Shown: positions 63,252 through 64,000 of the stretch, one piece after another
Numbering within the stretch: position 1 is the first letter of the stretch
Layout: each line of letters begins with the position of its first letter
Source: Tenacibaculum sp. Bg11-29
GTDB taxonomy: Bacteria; Bacteroidota; Bacteroidia; Flavobacteriales; Flavobacteriaceae
Assembly: GCF_002836595.1 (NCBI RefSeq)
Contig: NZ_PJBB01000003.1
Location: forward strand, 496,001 to 560,000
Length of the DNA: 64,000 nucleotides
Reading direction: 5' to 3'
The notes under the pieces: generated by a model
What the model was told of the DNA's origin: nothing
Databases searched by the model: none
What the model saw: the letters and a program-made list of their open reading frames with translations, nothing else
Translations under genes and position numbers: made by a program

Positions 63252-64000
63252 TTATTTAAGCTTTTTCTTAACTGCTATTTCAGTATAAGCTTCAATTACA
63301 TCTCCTTCGGCAATATCATTGTATCCTTTTATTTGAACACCACAATCATATCCTTTTGTTACTTCTTTAACATCATCTTTGAAACGTTTTAATGCAGTTA
63401 ATACGCCATCATGAACAACTATTCCATCTCTAATAATACGGATTTTAGAATCTCTTGTAATCTTACCACTCATTACCATACATCCTGCAATGTTACCAAC
63501 TTTAGAGATTTTATAAACTTCTCTAATTTCAACATTACCAAGAATTTCTTCTTTCATGTCTGGAGACAACATCCCTTCCATTGCATCTTTAAGGTCGTTA
63601 ATAGCGTCGTAGATAATTGAGTAAGTTCTAATATCAACTTCTTCTCTATCTGCTACTACACGAGCATTACCTTGCGGTCGTACGTTAAACCCAACAATAA
63701 TGGCATCAGAAGCAGTTGCTAATAACACATCAGATTCTGTAATTGCTCCAACTCCTTTATGTAAAATATTTACTTGAATTTCTTCAGTAGATAATTTCTG
63801 GAATGAATCTGTTAAGGCTTCTACAGAACCATCTACATCTCCTTTTAAGATAATGTTTAGTTCTTTGAAATCTCCTAACGCAATACGACGTCCAATTTCT
63901 GCTAATGTTAATGTTTTTTGAGTTCTTACAGATTGCTCACGTTGTAATTGAGAACGTTTAGCTGCAATTTGTTTCGCTTCACGCTCATCTTCAAATACAT
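63252..64000 (-). CDS. infB: Translation initiation factor IF-2, C-terminal part (5' end outside window)
   Basis: The minus-strand frame is open from the window edge to the stop at 63252, about 249 codons. It contains the IF-2 domain III-IV patterns: [60 protein letters not shown], and the C-terminal fMet-tRNA-binding domain ([20 protein letters not shown] to [21 protein letters not shown]). IF-2 is the GTPase that brings initiator tRNA to the 30S subunit. The GTPase domain lies beyond the window. A shorter start at an internal Met (63728) is not real. Confidence 0.95.
   Translation of the reverse strand, partial: VFEDEREAKQIAAKRSQLQREQSVRTQKTLTLAEIGRRIALGDFKELNIILKGDVDGSVEALTDSFQKLSTEEIQVNILHKGVGAITESDVLLATASDAIIVGFNVRPQGNARVVADREEVDIRTYSIIYDAINDLKDAMEGMLSPDMKEEILGNVEIREVYKISKVGNIAGCMVMSGKITRDSKIRIIRDGIVVHDGVLTALKRFKDDVKEVTKGYDCGVQIKGYNDIAEGDVIEAYTEIAVKKKLK

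Overview
The window is a low-GC segment of a marine-type Flavobacteriaceae chromosome (phylum Bacteroidota), most like Tenacibaculum or Polaribacter. This rests on: promoters with the Bacteroidota -7 element TAnnTTTG instead of a sigma70 -10 box; TonB-receptor/surface-lipoprotein pairs; a protein with a type IX secretion (T9SS) style C-terminus; an OmpA protein with thrombospondin type-3 repeats; atpD-atpC standing apart from the other ATP synthase genes; and the general lack of Shine-Dalgarno sequences. The genus is inferred, not proven.

Layout. 1-5.9 kb: a partial Pif1/HRDC helicase, a membrane-anchored pentapeptide-like protein, a double SnoaL-like lipoprotein and an AraC regulator. 6-12 kb: an efflux operon on the minus strand (TolC, adaptor, RND pump, DUF2892), with a repeat element in both internal gaps. 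12.2-16.9 kb: YdjM-like membrane protein, TPMT-like methyltransferase, nadA-nadB and thioredoxin. 16.9-22.2 kb: a frameshifted cytochrome gene, then sucB and sucA. 22.4-29.6 kb: two identical tRNA-Asn genes and the biotin cluster (bioF, DUF2007, bioD, bioA, a ketosynthase, bioB), interrupted between bioD and bioA by a small element that carries a GIY-YIG nuclease gene. 29.6-36.5 kb: small stress and membrane proteins, a D-2-hydroxyacid dehydrogenase with a palindromic repeat inside its reading frame, panB, an ECF sigma factor locus, an O-methyltransferase and tatA. 36.5-44.5 kb: atpC, atpD, OmpA, kbl and a RecB/AddA-like helicase-nuclease. 44.5-49.6 kb: a DUF2911/AraC group, a nitrilase, an isochorismatase pseudogene and an IS1595-type transposase relic. 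49.6-56.6 kb: a manganese-type ABC importer with a DtxR/MntR regulator, divergent from a TonB receptor across a shared palindromic operator. 56.8-62.9 kb: a second TonB receptor with a duplicated beta-helix surface lipoprotein, then a T9SS-type secreted protein. 63.2-64 kb: the C-terminal end of infB, cut by the window edge.

The most interesting signal is a family of short hairpins whose outer ends read GTCA...TGAC(A). One inverted pair frames the GIY-YIG nuclease gene (24932-25283). A second inverted pair, 1 bp apart and with no gene, lies directly upstream (24831-24890). The base pairs of the stems change in a compensatory way between copies. Looser relatives sit inside another structured element (9391-9507), between efflux genes (10616-10640), upstream of kbl (41256-41279) and, in frame, inside the dehydrogenase gene (31304-31336). 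This looks like a REP/REPIN system in which a GIY-YIG nuclease may take the place of the Y1 (RAYT) transposase. That role is inference.
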